NCBI RefSeq assembly: GCF_000373805.1
Contig: NZ_KB892449.1
Span: 8,863-42,544, forward strand
Reading direction: 5' to 3'
DNA length: 33,682 nucleotides
Origin: Corynebacterium pilosum DSM 20521 = CIP 103422
GTDB taxonomy: Bacteria; Actinomycetota; Actinomycetes; Mycobacteriales; Mycobacteriaceae
Shown here: positions 23,089-31,072 of the stretch, piece after piece
How the letters are laid out: every line of letters starts with the position of its first letter
Position numbering within the stretch: the first letter of the stretch is position 1
Program-made: the position numbers and the translations under genes
Notes under the pieces: generated by a model
Told to the model about the DNA's origin: nothing
The model's input: only the letters and a program-made list of their open reading frames with translations
The model's database searches: none

Positions 23089-24513
23089 TTAGAGCTCCGT
23101 GCCGTCGTCGCGGCCATCGTCCTTCCCGTCGCCTTCCTCACGCTCATCGGGGGAGGGCTCGTTGCGCAGCATTTCTTCCAGCTTGGCGATTTCTTCGTCG
23201 AACTTCGTGTCAGGTGCGTCGTCGAGAAGCGCGTCGATGAACGCAGCCGGATTATCCAAGTGCTCGGCAGAGGGCAGCAGGTCGGGGTGATCCCACACCT
23301 TGTCGCGACGACCCACACCGACGGCCTGGGTGGCTCGGCGCCATAGCTCCGCGGCCTTATCCACGCGGGGGGTCTCGAATTCGATGCCCACGATCTTGGA
23401 AAACGCCTGCTCCGCAGAACCACCGGTGGCGCGGCGGCGGCGCCATGCCTCGCTCATCGCTACCTCGGAAGGGAAACGTTCCTGCAGAGCCTCGGTGACA
23501 ACAACGTCCACCCAGCCTTCCACCAACGCCAGCAGCGTTTCCAGACGTGCGGTCGCGGTGGCGTTGCGCGAGCTAATGCGGGGCGAAAAGTCCATCCCCT
23601 GCAGCTTACTCATTGCGTCCTGGATCGCCTGCGGGTCACCGGATTCAAGGTTCAGTTCGCGGGCTGCCTCCTCCAAGTGGGAGGTGTCGATGACCAAACC
23701 ATTGGCGTACTCCTCGACGGATGAAACGAGGCGCTCCACCAGCCAGGGAACGTGCTTGAATAGGCGCTGGCGTGCAACTTCACGCGCGGCGATGTAAACC
23801 AAGACCTCCTGGCCTGCCACGTTGAGGTCCTTGGAAATCTGGGCCACGTTGTTTGGCAGCACGGCAGTGGTGCCAACAGGTGCGACGGGCAGGCCGAAGT
23901 CAGAACCGCTGATCGCCTGGGTAGCTAGCTCGCCGAGGGAGTGACCCAGCTGGATGCCGCCTTGCATGCTGTTGACCTGGTTCATCATCTGTGCCATCGG
24001 GCCCATCATCTCGCGGGCCTCCTCCGGCATCGCGTCCAGCTGGGCGCGGTTCATCTGGGAAGCGACCGGGGTAACAAAGCGCTGCCACATCGGCATCGTC
24101 TTTTCTAGCCAGTCAGTGGCATTCCAGGCTTCTACGCGGGTCTCTGCGGTTGGCAAAGTGGTGGCGTCGTTCAGCCACAGATCCGCCAAGCGCACGGATT
24201 CCTCGACGGCATTTTTGTCGCCATCGCTGACAGAAGAGACGTTGCCCATCTGTTGGCGCGCGGTGCGTTGCGCAATCTCATAGTTGACGGGGGAGGTGTT
24301 CGCCGAGTTCATGGAGTCACCCATGCCGGAGAGCATCTGGCCGAATTGGTTCAAGATATCGCCAAGACCGCCAGCACCGCCTTGAGGGCCACCAACGTGA
24401 AAGCCGAACGCGCCAAACGGGTTGTTGGCGTTGTTATCGTCGCGGCCGTTGTTATCGCCGTCGTTATCGTCGTTGCTGTCGTTGGGAAAGGAGAAACCGA
24501 ATCCGTTACTCAT
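23089..24513 (-). CDS. TIGR03624/DUF2342-type protein, putative hydrolase lacking metal histidine
   Basis: 474 residues from ATG 24513 (MSNGFGFSFPND). The start is supported by a TACTGT 7 bases upstream. An Asp/Asn/Gly-rich N-terminus (about 10-50) precedes an all-helical body. The family is often called zinc-dependent metalloprotease because members carry a histidine in a REaaHxRLF motif; here the segment is REVARQRLFKHVPWL with Arg248 at that place. HVPWL, SVEEYANGL and the C-terminal AELWRRAT-like region match the family. It corresponds to Rv3195. The acidic C-terminal tail is rich in Asp and Glu. Catalysis is doubtful. Confidence 0.82.
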   Translation of the reverse strand: MSNGFGFSFPNDSNDDNDGDNNGRDDNNANNPFGAFGFHVGGPQGGAGGLGDILNQFGQMLSGMGDSMNSANTSPVNYEIAQRTARQQMGNVSSVSDGDKNAVEESVRLADLWLNDATTLPTAETRVEAWNATDWLEKTMPMWQRFVTPVASQMNRAQLDAMPEEAREMMGPMAQMMNQVNSMQGGIQLGHSLGELATQAISGSDFGLPVAPVGTTAVLPNNVAQISKDLNVAGQEVLVYIAAREVARQRLFKHVPWLVERLVSSVEEYANGLVIDTSHLEEAARELNLESGDPQAIQDAMSKLQGMDFSPRISSRNATATARLETLLALVEGWVDVVVTEALQERFPSEVAMSEAWRRRRATGGSAEQAFSKIVGIEFETPRVDKAAELWRRATQAVGVGRRDKVWDHPDLLPSAEHLDNPAAFIDALLDDAPDTKFDEEIAKLEEMLRNEPSPDEREEGDGKDDGRDDGTEL

Positions 24514-24520
24514 GCACCCC

Positions 24521-24526
24521 ACAGTA
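24521..24526 (-). promoter_or_regulatory. -10 element of the TIGR03624-type gene
   Basis: TACTGT on the minus strand (24526 to 24521), 7 bases before ATG 24513, and no ribosome binding site between; leaderless transcript likely. Confidence 0.4.
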
Positions 24527-24644
24527 CCGTCTTTCCACCCCACCTAGCCATGAGAAAGCCATGCCATCGCAACGCTGTGGGCGAACAAGTACAGAGCACA
24601 CGCCCACTACGTCGCCGGGTGAACATGCATTAAGGTGGTTCTTC

Positions 24645-25721
24645 GTGAACGAAACGCGCTCGACCTCCCATCGCAGGCTCTCAACGATTGTTCTTGGGGC
24701 CATTCCAGTTGTGGCCCTGGCAGGTTTGGTGACTTTGGATCACATCCCAGGCACCGATATTTCCCTGGCAGTGCCCTATGCGGCGCAAGGGCCAGGCCCC
24801 ACGTTCAACACTTTAGGTGAGGTTGACGGCGCCCCAGTCGTGGAAATCACCGGGGTAGATTCGGATGAGACCAGCGGCAACCTCAACATGACGACGGTTT
24901 CTGTGCGCACCAACATGACGTTGGCGCAGGCTGTGGGGCGGTGGCTGTTCACCGATGACACGATGGTGCCCATCGAGCAGGTCATGCCGCCTGATAAGAG
25001 CGAAGAGGAAATCCAGCAAAGCAACGAGCAAGCTTTCGTCTCCTCGGAGGCGGCAGCGACGGTCGCTGCGATGAACTACCTGGGCAAGCCCACCATCGTC
25101 GTCGTACATGACACCGTGGAGGGGACTGCTGCGGACGGCTCCGTCGAACCCGCGGACATCATCCTTGCCGTCGACGGCACCGAAGTATCCCAGCCGGGCG
25201 TGGTCCAGGAGATCGTCCGTTCGAAGGCACCGGGTGACACACTTGAGCTCACCTTGGAGCGTAACGACGAGGAACGCACCGAAACGATCACGCTGGGGGA
25301 GCACCCAGAAGAAGAAGGTGTTGCCCTACTCGGAATTACGATGACCTCCGAACCGGAGGAATCCATCAATGTGGAGTACAACCTCAACGACATCGGCGGG
25401 CCCTCCGCCGGCATGATGTTTTCTTTGGCCGTGATCGACAAGCTATCGCCGGGCGAACTCAACGGGGGTAACTTCGTAGCCGGTACCGGCACCATTTCTG
25501 AAGATGGCACCGTGGGGCCTGTCGGCGGGATTCAGCACAAGGTCACGGCCGCGAAGGAGGAAGGCGCTGAACTCTTCCTCGCTCCGGCGGACAACTGTGC
25601 AGAAGCTCTTCGGGCGCGCCCAGGCGACCTAGTGATCGCGAAGGTCAACACGTTGGATGATGCTATTGCTGCCATGGACGCGTTCGAGGCAGGCGAAGAA
25701 GTGGCCACCTGCACGCGCTAG
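24645..25721 (+). CDS. Membrane-anchored PDZ / Lon-type (S16) serine protease
   Basis: 358 residues from GTG 24645, with AAGGTGG 7-8 bases upstream; the overlapping TAAGGT could also act as a -10 of a leaderless transcript. One N-terminal membrane segment (about 15-33) follows a basic cytoplasmic end. A PDZ-like domain (about 155-230, with EPADIILAVDGTEVSQPG) precedes a Lon protease domain with the Ser254-Lys299 dyad (GGPSAGMM and GIQHKV); the 45-residue spacing is right for S16. The catalytic part is outside the membrane. This is the YlbL/Rv3194c-type family. Its stop shares the tetramer CTAG with the convergent lipoprotein gene. Confidence 0.93.
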   Translation: MNETRSTSHRRLSTIVLGAIPVVALAGLVTLDHIPGTDISLAVPYAAQGPGPTFNTLGEVDGAPVVEITGVDSDETSGNLNMTTVSVRTNMTLAQAVGRWLFTDDTMVPIEQVMPPDKSEEEIQQSNEQAFVSSEAAATVAAMNYLGKPTIVVVHDTVEGTAADGSVEPADIILAVDGTEVSQPGVVQEIVRSKAPGDTLELTLERNDEERTETITLGEHPEEEGVALLGITMTSEPEESINVEYNLNDIGGPSAGMMFSLAVIDKLSPGELNGGNFVAGTGTISEDGTVGPVGGIQHKVTAAKEEGAELFLAPADNCAEALRARPGDLVIAKVNTLDDAIAAMDAFEAGEEVATCTR

Positions 25722-26440
25722 GCGTTGTCGATATTTGCGGAGGCGTTCTCGTCGTCACGCTCCGCGTCCTTGTCCCGCTCCTCGCGGTTCTCGTTGTCAG
25801 CGGGGCGCTCGGCCAGCCCGAGTTCATAAATCTTCGTCTCAGGGTCTTCCTGATCCGAGGAGACCATCTGCTGCAGGACCAGGCCTTCGTCGTTATCCAC
25901 GACGGTGATGACAGCCGTGGTGCCCAGCGTGGACCAGCCCACCACCTTGCGCCCGGTGTCTTCCACAACACGGGATGAGCGCAGCTCCGTCAACAGCTGC
26001 GTGGTCGAAGCGGCCTTGGAGGAAGAATCAAAGAACTGGAACTGGCCGACATCCGGCCCAGAACAATCGTAGGATCCCTTCAAACCTGTACTGGTGCACG
26101 AGTCAAATTCGTCGAACAGGGAATCCGGCGCCAAGGAGGAGAACTTCTCCTGCACCTCTTTGACGCTCCTGCGGTCGGCTTTATCACCAGTGCTAACTGG
26201 GCTTGTGCTTGTCGACGATCGACTGCTGCTTGTCGACGATTCCTCCGTGGTTTCCTCAGTTGTCGTCGTCTCGGGGGAGCTTGAGGACTCAGCGCTGGTT
26301 GGCGCCGCGGTCTCTGCTGGGGCGCTGGACGTGGTGGGGTCATCCACCGCCTCACCGGAGTTACACGCGACGAGCACGCTGCCGGTGAGCAGACCGGCAG
26401 CGATGCCGGCGGTCAAACGGGTGATGTCAGTGCGGCGCAC
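25718..26440 (-). CDS. Putative lipoprotein with Ser/Thr/Glu-rich linker
   Basis: 240 residues from GTG 26440, with GAGGAG a few bases upstream. The N-terminus is a lipoprotein signal: basic MRRTDITR, a hydrophobic stretch, and a lipobox ending VLVAC26. A low-complexity region (about 33-85) of Ser, Thr, Glu and Pro acts as a spacer to an extracellular domain of about 110 residues (from VKEVQEKFSSLAP to about EGLVLQQMV). Two cysteines in this domain (SCTSTGLKGSYDC) probably form a disulfide. The C-terminus is charged and disordered (ENREERDKDAERDDEN). No known family recognised. A TAGACT at 26485-26480 is a likely -10. Confidence 0.82.
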   Translation of the reverse strand: MRRTDITRLTAGIAAGLLTGSVLVACNSGEAVDDPTTSSAPAETAAPTSAESSSSPETTTTEETTEESSTSSSRSSTSTSPVSTGDKADRRSVKEVQEKFSSLAPDSLFDEFDSCTSTGLKGSYDCSGPDVGQFQFFDSSSKAASTTQLLTELRSSRVVEDTGRKVVGWSTLGTTAVITVVDNDEGLVLQQMVSSDQEDPETKIYELGLAERPADNENREERDKDAERDDENASANIDNA

Positions 26441-26479
26441 GGCACAAACTCCTCACGTGTTGGGATGTGTTTTCTACTC

Positions 26480-26485
26480 AGTCTA
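26480..26485 (-). promoter_or_regulatory. Possible -10 of the lipoprotein gene
   Basis: TAGACT on the minus strand (26485 to 26480), 39 bases before the GTG start, so the transcript would include the GAGGAG site. It overlaps the stop codon of the upstream PPA1309-type gene. Confidence 0.35.
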
Positions 26486-27049
26486 GATTACCTCTTCCGG
26501 GTCCTGCTCAAGGCCGTAGCGCAGGGCAGCGATCACGCCCGGTGCCACGTTAGGTCCACCGCGCAGCGAAATCTCATCTTCGGCGAACGGGCCGGCCTCT
26601 GCAATCTCTTCCTCCGAGGGGCGGATCTGCAAGAGAGTGAGCTCTTTGTCCTCATCACGCAGCACACCTGAGAAGAGGCGGGCTTGGCGCGGTTCAGGAT
26701 CATCCGCGGACGCATCCCGGAACATGATCTCCTGTGCCAGAACCACGCCTTCTACCTCGTGGGGCCAGGCCAGACGCGCGCAGTAGTCGGCCAGTTCTTC
26801 GGATCCCGGGTCGATATGTTCGGGGAGGTGATCTTGCACGACCAGGGTGAGGGGAGAGGCTTGGGCATCGTCGTCAAGCCCGCCTAACTCAGCAAGCTGG
26901 TCCACGAGCATTGCCGTGGGAACGAGCGCGAACAACGTGGGCTTGGCATCCCAGCCTTCGGCGTGGACGAATTCGACCGCCTCCATCATCGCTTTGTTGA
27001 GTGCTTGTTGGGGGAACTCGGTGGGTGGGGTGGGGGACGAATCGGACAA
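26483..27049 (-). CDS. PPA1309 family protein
   Basis: 188 residues if started at TTG 27049, which has AGAAGGG 8 bases upstream; an in-frame TTG at 27070 has no good site. The protein is soluble and acidic. Characteristic segments are ALNKAMMEAVEFVHAEGWDA, PTLFALVPTAMLVDQL and the C-terminal GPNVAPGVIAALRYGLEQDP. I recognise it as the PPA1309 family of actinobacteria (near Rv3192 in M. tuberculosis), without known function. It is divergent from the UPF0182 gene, with a conserved linkage to it. Confidence 0.8.
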   Translation of the reverse strand: MSDSSPTPPTEFPQQALNKAMMEAVEFVHAEGWDAKPTLFALVPTAMLVDQLAELGGLDDDAQASPLTLVVQDHLPEHIDPGSEELADYCARLAWPHEVEGVVLAQEIMFRDASADDPEPRQARLFSGVLRDEDKELTLLQIRPSEEEIAEAGPFAEDEISLRGGPNVAPGVIAALRYGLEQDPEEVI

Positions 27050-27077
27050 TGAGGGAACCCTTCTGGTCAATTATTCG

Positions 27078-27106
27078 TTGGACAATTTAGAGTAGAAGAC
27101 TATACG
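27078..27106 (+). promoter_or_regulatory. Promoter of the UPF0182 gene
   Basis: TTGGAC (27078-27083), a 17-base spacer, and TATACG (27101-27106). The expected start, about 27113, gives a leader of about 30 bases containing the AAGGAG ribosome binding site. Confidence 0.55.
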
Positions 27107-27141
27107 CCTTCTTGTACCACTATTTCTTAAGGAGCACGGTT

Positions 27142-30141
27142 TTGGCTACTGGCCTGACTAATCCTCAACAACCCATCAAGAAGCCATCCAGTAAATGGGT
27201 GGTGACCTTGGTGGTCATTGGCGCACTTTTGGTGCTGCTACCGGCCATCGTGGGGCTCTATACCGATTTCCTCTGGTTCGGTGAACTCGACTATCGGGGG
27301 GTGTTTAATAATGTCATCCTCTCGCGCGTGGTCCTCTTCGTGATCTTCGCGCTCGTCGGCGGTCTGATTACGTACCTTGCGGCCTACATGGCCTGGCGCG
27401 GGCGTCCCGACGATCTGTCGTTTATCGATCCGAACTCGCCCATGGCGCACTACCGCGCCAACATCGAATCCAGCGTGAAGAGCCTGCTCACCTGGGTTCC
27501 TGTGGTGGTCGGCATCATCGCCGGCTTCCTGGGCCAGGGAAATTGGCGCACCTTCCTCCTGTGGGTCAACGGAGAGTCCTTCGGCGTGCAGGACCCGCAA
27601 TATGGCCGCGATCTCGGGTTTTATGCCTTTAGCCTGCCGGCACTGAACTCCATTGTGGGCACGCTGTCGACCCTGCTGGTGATTGCACTGGTCATTTCGG
27701 CCGTTGCGCACTACATGCTGGGTGGAATTCGTATTGGCAACCAAGCCACGGGCCAAAAGGGACACGTGTCGAAGGCGGCGCGTATCCAGCTGGCTGTTAT
27801 CGCCGGCCTGTGGATGCTGCTGCGCGCACTGAGCTACTGGCTGGAGCGCTACACCCTGCTCTACAACGAGAATGACATCTTCACCGGTGGTTCTTACACC
27901 GACATCAACGCCCAGCTGCCCGCGAAGATCATCTTGATGATCATCTCGGTGGTTGTGGCCGCGGCGTTCTTCTTCTCCATCGTGTACAAGGATCTGCGCG
28001 TGCCAGTGCTGGCCGTGGTCCTGATGGTGCTGTCTGCGCTGGTGATTGGCCAGGGCTGGCCGGTGCTGATGGAGCAGTTCTCCGTTAAGCCGAACCGCCA
28101 GGCCAAGGAAGCCGAGTACATCTCGCGCAACATCCAGTCCACTCGTGAGTCCTACGGGATTACCAACGACAAGGTGAACTACGTCGAGAACTGGGGCACC
28201 GACAACGTGTCCGACGAGGAAGTGGCGAACGAGGAAGCGACGATCTCCAACATCCGCCTGCTGGACCCAGAGATCATTTCCCCAACCTTCACCCAGAACC
28301 AGCAGCTGCGTAACTTCTACGGTTTCCCCGACGAGCTGTCGATGGACCGCTATGAGGTGGATGGTGAGCTGCGTGACTTCGTGGTTGCAGCCCGTGAGCT
28401 GGACCCGAACGCGTTGAGTGAAAACCAGCGCGACTGGATTAACCGCCACACCGTGTACACCCACGGCAACGGCTTCGTGGCCGCACAGGCCAATACTGTC
28501 GACGAGGCGGCTCAGGATGCCGGTTCCACCCGTGGTGGTTTCCCAGTGTTCACCGTGTCTGATCTGCAGACCAACCAGGCTGCACGCGAAAGCGAAGATG
28601 CTCAGGAGCTCGGCATTTACGCTGAGCAGCCACGCATCTACTACGGTCCAGTGATCGCTTCTGCTGAGGACGGCATGGATTACGCCATCGTCGGTAGTGA
28701 TGACGGCACGGACGTGGAGTATGACACTGACACCAGCCAGTTCACCTACGACGGTGAGGGCGGCGTGAACGTGGGCAACTGGTTCAACCGTGTGGCGTAT
28801 GCGCTGAAGTACGGCGAGATGAACATGATCCTGTCGGACCGTGTGAACTCCGAGTCCAAGATTCTGTATGACCGCGACCCACGCGAGCGCGTGGAGAGGG
28901 TCGCCCCATGGTTAACGACGGACTCTAAGACCTATCCCACCGTGGTGGATGGTCGCGTGAAGTGGGTCGTCGATGGCTACACCACGCTTAGCGAGCTGCC
29001 ATACTCCACGCGTACTTCGCTCAGCGGTGCTACGCAGGACGCGTTGAACCCTGATGGCACGACGCAGCGTCTGATCACCAATGAGGTTGGATACATCCGT
29101 AACTCGGTGAAGGCCACGGTCGATGCCTACGATGGCACCGTCACCTTGTATGCCTACGATGAATCGGATCCCGTTCTGAAGGCGTGGATGAACGTCTTCC
29201 CGGACACGGTGCAGCCGAAGTCCGAGATTTCCGATGAGCTGAATGAGCACTTGCGCTACCCAGAGGACCTGTTCAAGGTTCAGCGCGAGCTGCTGGCCCG
29301 TTACCATGTGGACGACCCGGGCGTGTTCTTCAACAATGACGCTTTCTGGTCCGTGCCGAACGACCCGACCGCGCCGGAAGGCCGCCAAGAGTTGAACCAG
29401 CCGCCGTACTACGTTGTGGCAGCTGATCCTGAGTCTGGTGAGCCAACCTTCCAGATGATTTCCCCATTCCGCGGCCTGAACCGTGAGTTCCTGTCTGCGC
29501 ACATGACGGTGACCTCGGATCCGGAGAACTACGGCCAGATCACCATGCGTGTTCTGCCGACGAACACCCAGACCCAGGGTCCGAAGCAGGTCCAGGACGC
29601 GATGATGTCTTCTGACCAGGTTGCCCGTGACCGCACCCTGTGGGAGGGCACGAACGACCTGCACAACGGTAACCTTCTGGCCCTGCCTGTCGGCGGTGGC
29701 GAGATCCTGTGGGTGGAGCCGATCTACTCGCAGCGCAAGGACCAGGCTTCGGCCTTCCCGAAGCTGTTGCGCATGCTGGTGTTCTACAAGGGCCGCGTCG
29801 GTTATGCCCCGACGGTGTCCCAGGCACTGGAGCAGGTCGGTATTGACTCCGCTGCGGCTCAGGACATCGATCTTGTCGACGAGAACGGCAATACCATCGA
29901 GAATCCGGAAGAGACGGAATCTTCTGCCAACGATGAGGCGCAGGAGGAGACGGACACTGAGGAGGCTAGGGAGACTAGTGCACCGGCTGCACCTCCGGCC
30001 GATGCGGATGCCGCGCTGCAGCGTATCGACGATGCACTGGGCGGCTTGGAGGGCGCACGCGACGGCTCCTTCGAGGAATACGGTCGTGCACTTGATGAGT
30101 TGGATAAGGCAGTGGCTGATTACCAAAGCCTGACCCAGTAA
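27142..30141 (+). CDS. UPF0182 family large membrane protein
   Basis: 999 residues from TTG 27142, with AAGGAG (27129-27134) 7 bases upstream; in-frame TTG 27112 has no such site. The N-terminal third has about seven membrane helices (about 17-40, 54-78, 108-128, 160-185, 210-230, 255-277, 283-300), with the family motif TDFLWFGELDYRGVF between the first two. The rest, about 690 residues, is a large extracytoplasmic domain with many YxxD/E and Pro-rich turns. The C-terminal 90 residues are a low-complexity acidic linker and a helical segment (QRIDDALGGLEGARD). The family is conserved in actinobacteria (Rv3193c); its function is unknown. A strong terminator follows. Confidence 0.93.
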   Translation: MATGLTNPQQPIKKPSSKWVVTLVVIGALLVLLPAIVGLYTDFLWFGELDYRGVFNNVILSRVVLFVIFALVGGLITYLAAYMAWRGRPDDLSFIDPNSPMAHYRANIESSVKSLLTWVPVVVGIIAGFLGQGNWRTFLLWVNGESFGVQDPQYGRDLGFYAFSLPALNSIVGTLSTLLVIALVISAVAHYMLGGIRIGNQATGQKGHVSKAARIQLAVIAGLWMLLRALSYWLERYTLLYNENDIFTGGSYTDINAQLPAKIILMIISVVVAAAFFFSIVYKDLRVPVLAVVLMVLSALVIGQGWPVLMEQFSVKPNRQAKEAEYISRNIQSTRESYGITNDKVNYVENWGTDNVSDEEVANEEATISNIRLLDPEIISPTFTQNQQLRNFYGFPDELSMDRYEVDGELRDFVVAARELDPNALSENQRDWINRHTVYTHGNGFVAAQANTVDEAAQDAGSTRGGFPVFTVSDLQTNQAARESEDAQELGIYAEQPRIYYGPVIASAEDGMDYAIVGSDDGTDVEYDTDTSQFTYDGEGGVNVGNWFNRVAYALKYGEMNMILSDRVNSESKILYDRDPRERVERVAPWLTTDSKTYPTVVDGRVKWVVDGYTTLSELPYSTRTSLSGATQDALNPDGTTQRLITNEVGYIRNSVKATVDAYDGTVTLYAYDESDPVLKAWMNVFPDTVQPKSEISDELNEHLRYPEDLFKVQRELLARYHVDDPGVFFNNDAFWSVPNDPTAPEGRQELNQPPYYVVAADPESGEPTFQMISPFRGLNREFLSAHMTVTSDPENYGQITMRVLPTNTQTQGPKQVQDAMMSSDQVARDRTLWEGTNDLHNGNLLALPVGGGEILWVEPIYSQRKDQASAFPKLLRMLVFYKGRVGYAPTVSQALEQVGIDSAAAQDIDLVDENGNTIENPEETESSANDEAQEETDTEEARETSAPAAPPADADAALQRIDDALGGLEGARDGSFEEYGRALDELDKAVADYQSLTQ

Positions 30142-30173
30142 ACACCTGGTAAACGGTAGTTTTCTACAAGTTG

Positions 30174-30220
30174 AATCCCCTGGTGCGGAAATGTTCCGTA
30201 CCAGGGGATTTGGCCTTTTT
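30174..30220 (+). terminator. Intrinsic terminator after the UPF0182 gene
   Basis: A 17-bp stem (30174-30190 with 30194-30210, including one G-T pair), 3-base loop, then TGGCCTTTTT. Strong on the plus strand. Confidence 0.88.
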
Positions 30221-30238
30221 AATGAAGCTATGTATAGT
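30210..30238 (+). promoter_or_regulatory. Promoter of the initiator tRNA gene
   Basis: TTGGCC (30210-30215), a 17-base spacer, and TATAGT (30233-30238). Its -35 overlaps the tail of the preceding terminator. A start near 30245 leaves a leader of about 50 bases before the tRNA. Confidence 0.55.
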
Positions 30239-30295
30239 AGATCATTGTTGCCCGGTACAAGGGTAGCAGGTGAAAAATTAAAGAAGATCACCCAT

Positions 30296-30372
30296 CGCGG
30301 GGTGGAGCAGCTCGGTAGCTCGCTGGGCTCATAACCCAGAGGTCGTAGGTTCGAATCCTGCCCCCGCTACCA
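30296..30372 (+). tRNA. Initiator tRNA-fMet (CAT anticodon)
   Basis: 77 bases with encoded CCA. The acceptor stem CGCGGGG pairs with CCCCGCT except at the first position (C1 against T72), the mismatch that marks initiator tRNA. The anticodon stem carries three consecutive G-C pairs (GGG-CTCATAA-CCC), the second initiator hallmark. TTCGAAT is the T loop. The CAT anticodon and both hallmarks distinguish it from elongator Met and lysidine-Ile tRNAs. Confidence 0.96.
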
Positions 30373-30377
30373 TCTTC

Positions 30378-30408
30378 AGCCCCTCTCCTTCGGGAGAGGG
30401 GCTTTTTT
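30378..30408 (+). terminator. Terminator of the tRNA-fMet gene
   Basis: A perfect 11-bp G-C rich stem (30378-30388 with 30393-30403), a TTCG tetraloop, and a run of six T. A textbook intrinsic terminator. Confidence 0.95.
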
Positions 30409-30421
30409 CGTCGTGGCTGAC

Positions 30422-30547
30422 TGTCCGGGGGAGAAGATCAGCAACATCAACGTTAAAAAATTCTGCCACTGCAAAAAGGTCTGTCACGCTCCAGCCAACC
30501 TGGCCGAGTGAACTGCTCTGGGTTTGTTTCGAGCTTGAATTTTGTTT
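30422..30547 (-). pseudogene. Remnant of an XRE-type helix-turn-helix regulator
   Basis: Minus-strand reading from just after an in-frame TAG (30550-30548) gives about 40 residues that include GWSVTDLFAVAEFFNVDV followed by ADLLPR. This closely resembles the end of an XRE (Cro/CI-type) DNA-binding domain, where W-x-x-x-D-L-x-x-[IV]-A-x-x-[FL]-x-V-x-x-x-x-L-L is standard. No start codon or N-terminal helices were found in any frame upstream, and the reading frame runs on into the tRNA terminator without a stop of its own. I read it as the decayed 3' end of a regulator gene, possibly of phage origin. The rest of the gap to 30736 shows no gene. Confidence 0.45.
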
Positions 30548-30687
30548 CTATTATTTCTTGCGTCCGGTACTGGTTCCAAAATTCTGACTTACCTTCAGTT
30601 GGCGAGTGGAATGATCAGACCAACAGTGACGGGATCGTTTCAAAGGGTCGATAGGTGAAACAGGCAACAGTAAGATGCTTTTGTGGC

Positions 30688-30693
30688 TATAAT
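30688..30693 (+). promoter_or_regulatory. -10 element of the small membrane protein gene
   Basis: A perfect TATAAT, giving a start near 30700 and a leader of about 37 bases with a GGAGGA ribosome binding site. The -35 region is weak. Confidence 0.55.
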
Positions 30694-30736
30694 GGCACAT
30701 AAGAGCTGATTGCGTCGAATCTTTGGAGGAATTGTT

Positions 30737-30967
30737 ATGTCACGTACCCGCCAAGTCATTCTCATCTTCGCCCTCATCGGTATCCTGATGGGTGTTTTTG
30801 CAGCCTTCCACAATATGCAAACTGGTCAGGTGGGCTGGAACACCATCTTCACCATTATCCAGACCATCGTCGGCATCGTGTTGGCCGTCATGGTGGCTAA
30901 CGATGCTAACCCTGGAACCGCTAACCAGCGCAAGCTGGAAGAGGAGAGGGTAGCAAGTCGCAACTAG
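30737..30967 (+). CDS. Small two-helix membrane protein, unknown
   Basis: 76 residues from ATG 30737, with GGAGGA 6-7 bases upstream. Two hydrophobic segments (about 6-26 and 36-55) are separated by a short polar turn (HNMQTGQVGWN); the C-terminus is charged (NQRKLEEERVASRN) and probably cytoplasmic. No family recognised. It has its own promoter and terminator, so it is an independent transcription unit. Confidence 0.78.
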   Translation: MSRTRQVILIFALIGILMGVFAAFHNMQTGQVGWNTIFTIIQTIVGIVLAVMVANDANPGTANQRKLEEERVASRN

Positions 30968-30988
30968 GCAATTGCCCCTCGATATGTG

Positions 30989-31018
30989 CCCCGTCAGATT
31001 CAGTCTGGCGGGGTATTT
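30989..31018 (+). terminator. Terminator after the small membrane protein gene
   Basis: CCCCGTCAGA (30989-30998) pairs with TCTGGCGGGG (31004-31013), with one T-G pair and a 5-base loop, followed by TATTTT. Confidence 0.8.
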
Positions 31019-31072
31019 TGTTGCTCATCGACGCGTCCAGCGGAGTAGGCAAGTCCTCGCTACGGTGGATCT

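Noticed and set aside
26200..26290. Short repeated CTTGTCGACGAT units as a possible regulatory or CRISPR-like repeat
   Set aside because: They encode the Ser-rich linker of the lipoprotein and have no regular spacer structure.
27238..30291. Long open readings on the minus strand opposite the UPF0182 gene (about 408 and 459 codons)
   Set aside because: They mirror the codon bias of the real plus-strand gene, have His/Arg/Gln-rich content without motifs, and lack ribosome binding sites; the second even runs over a terminator.
30296..30410. Minus-strand reading through the tRNA (GAGFEPTT-type peptide) as the end of a real protein
   Set aside because: This is the well-known spurious translation across tRNA genes; the XRE remnant simply has no own stop before it.
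30410..30736. An intact prophage or integrative element next to tRNA-fMet
   Set aside because: No integrase, no repeat of the tRNA 3' end and no further phage genes are visible; only a remnant is claimed.
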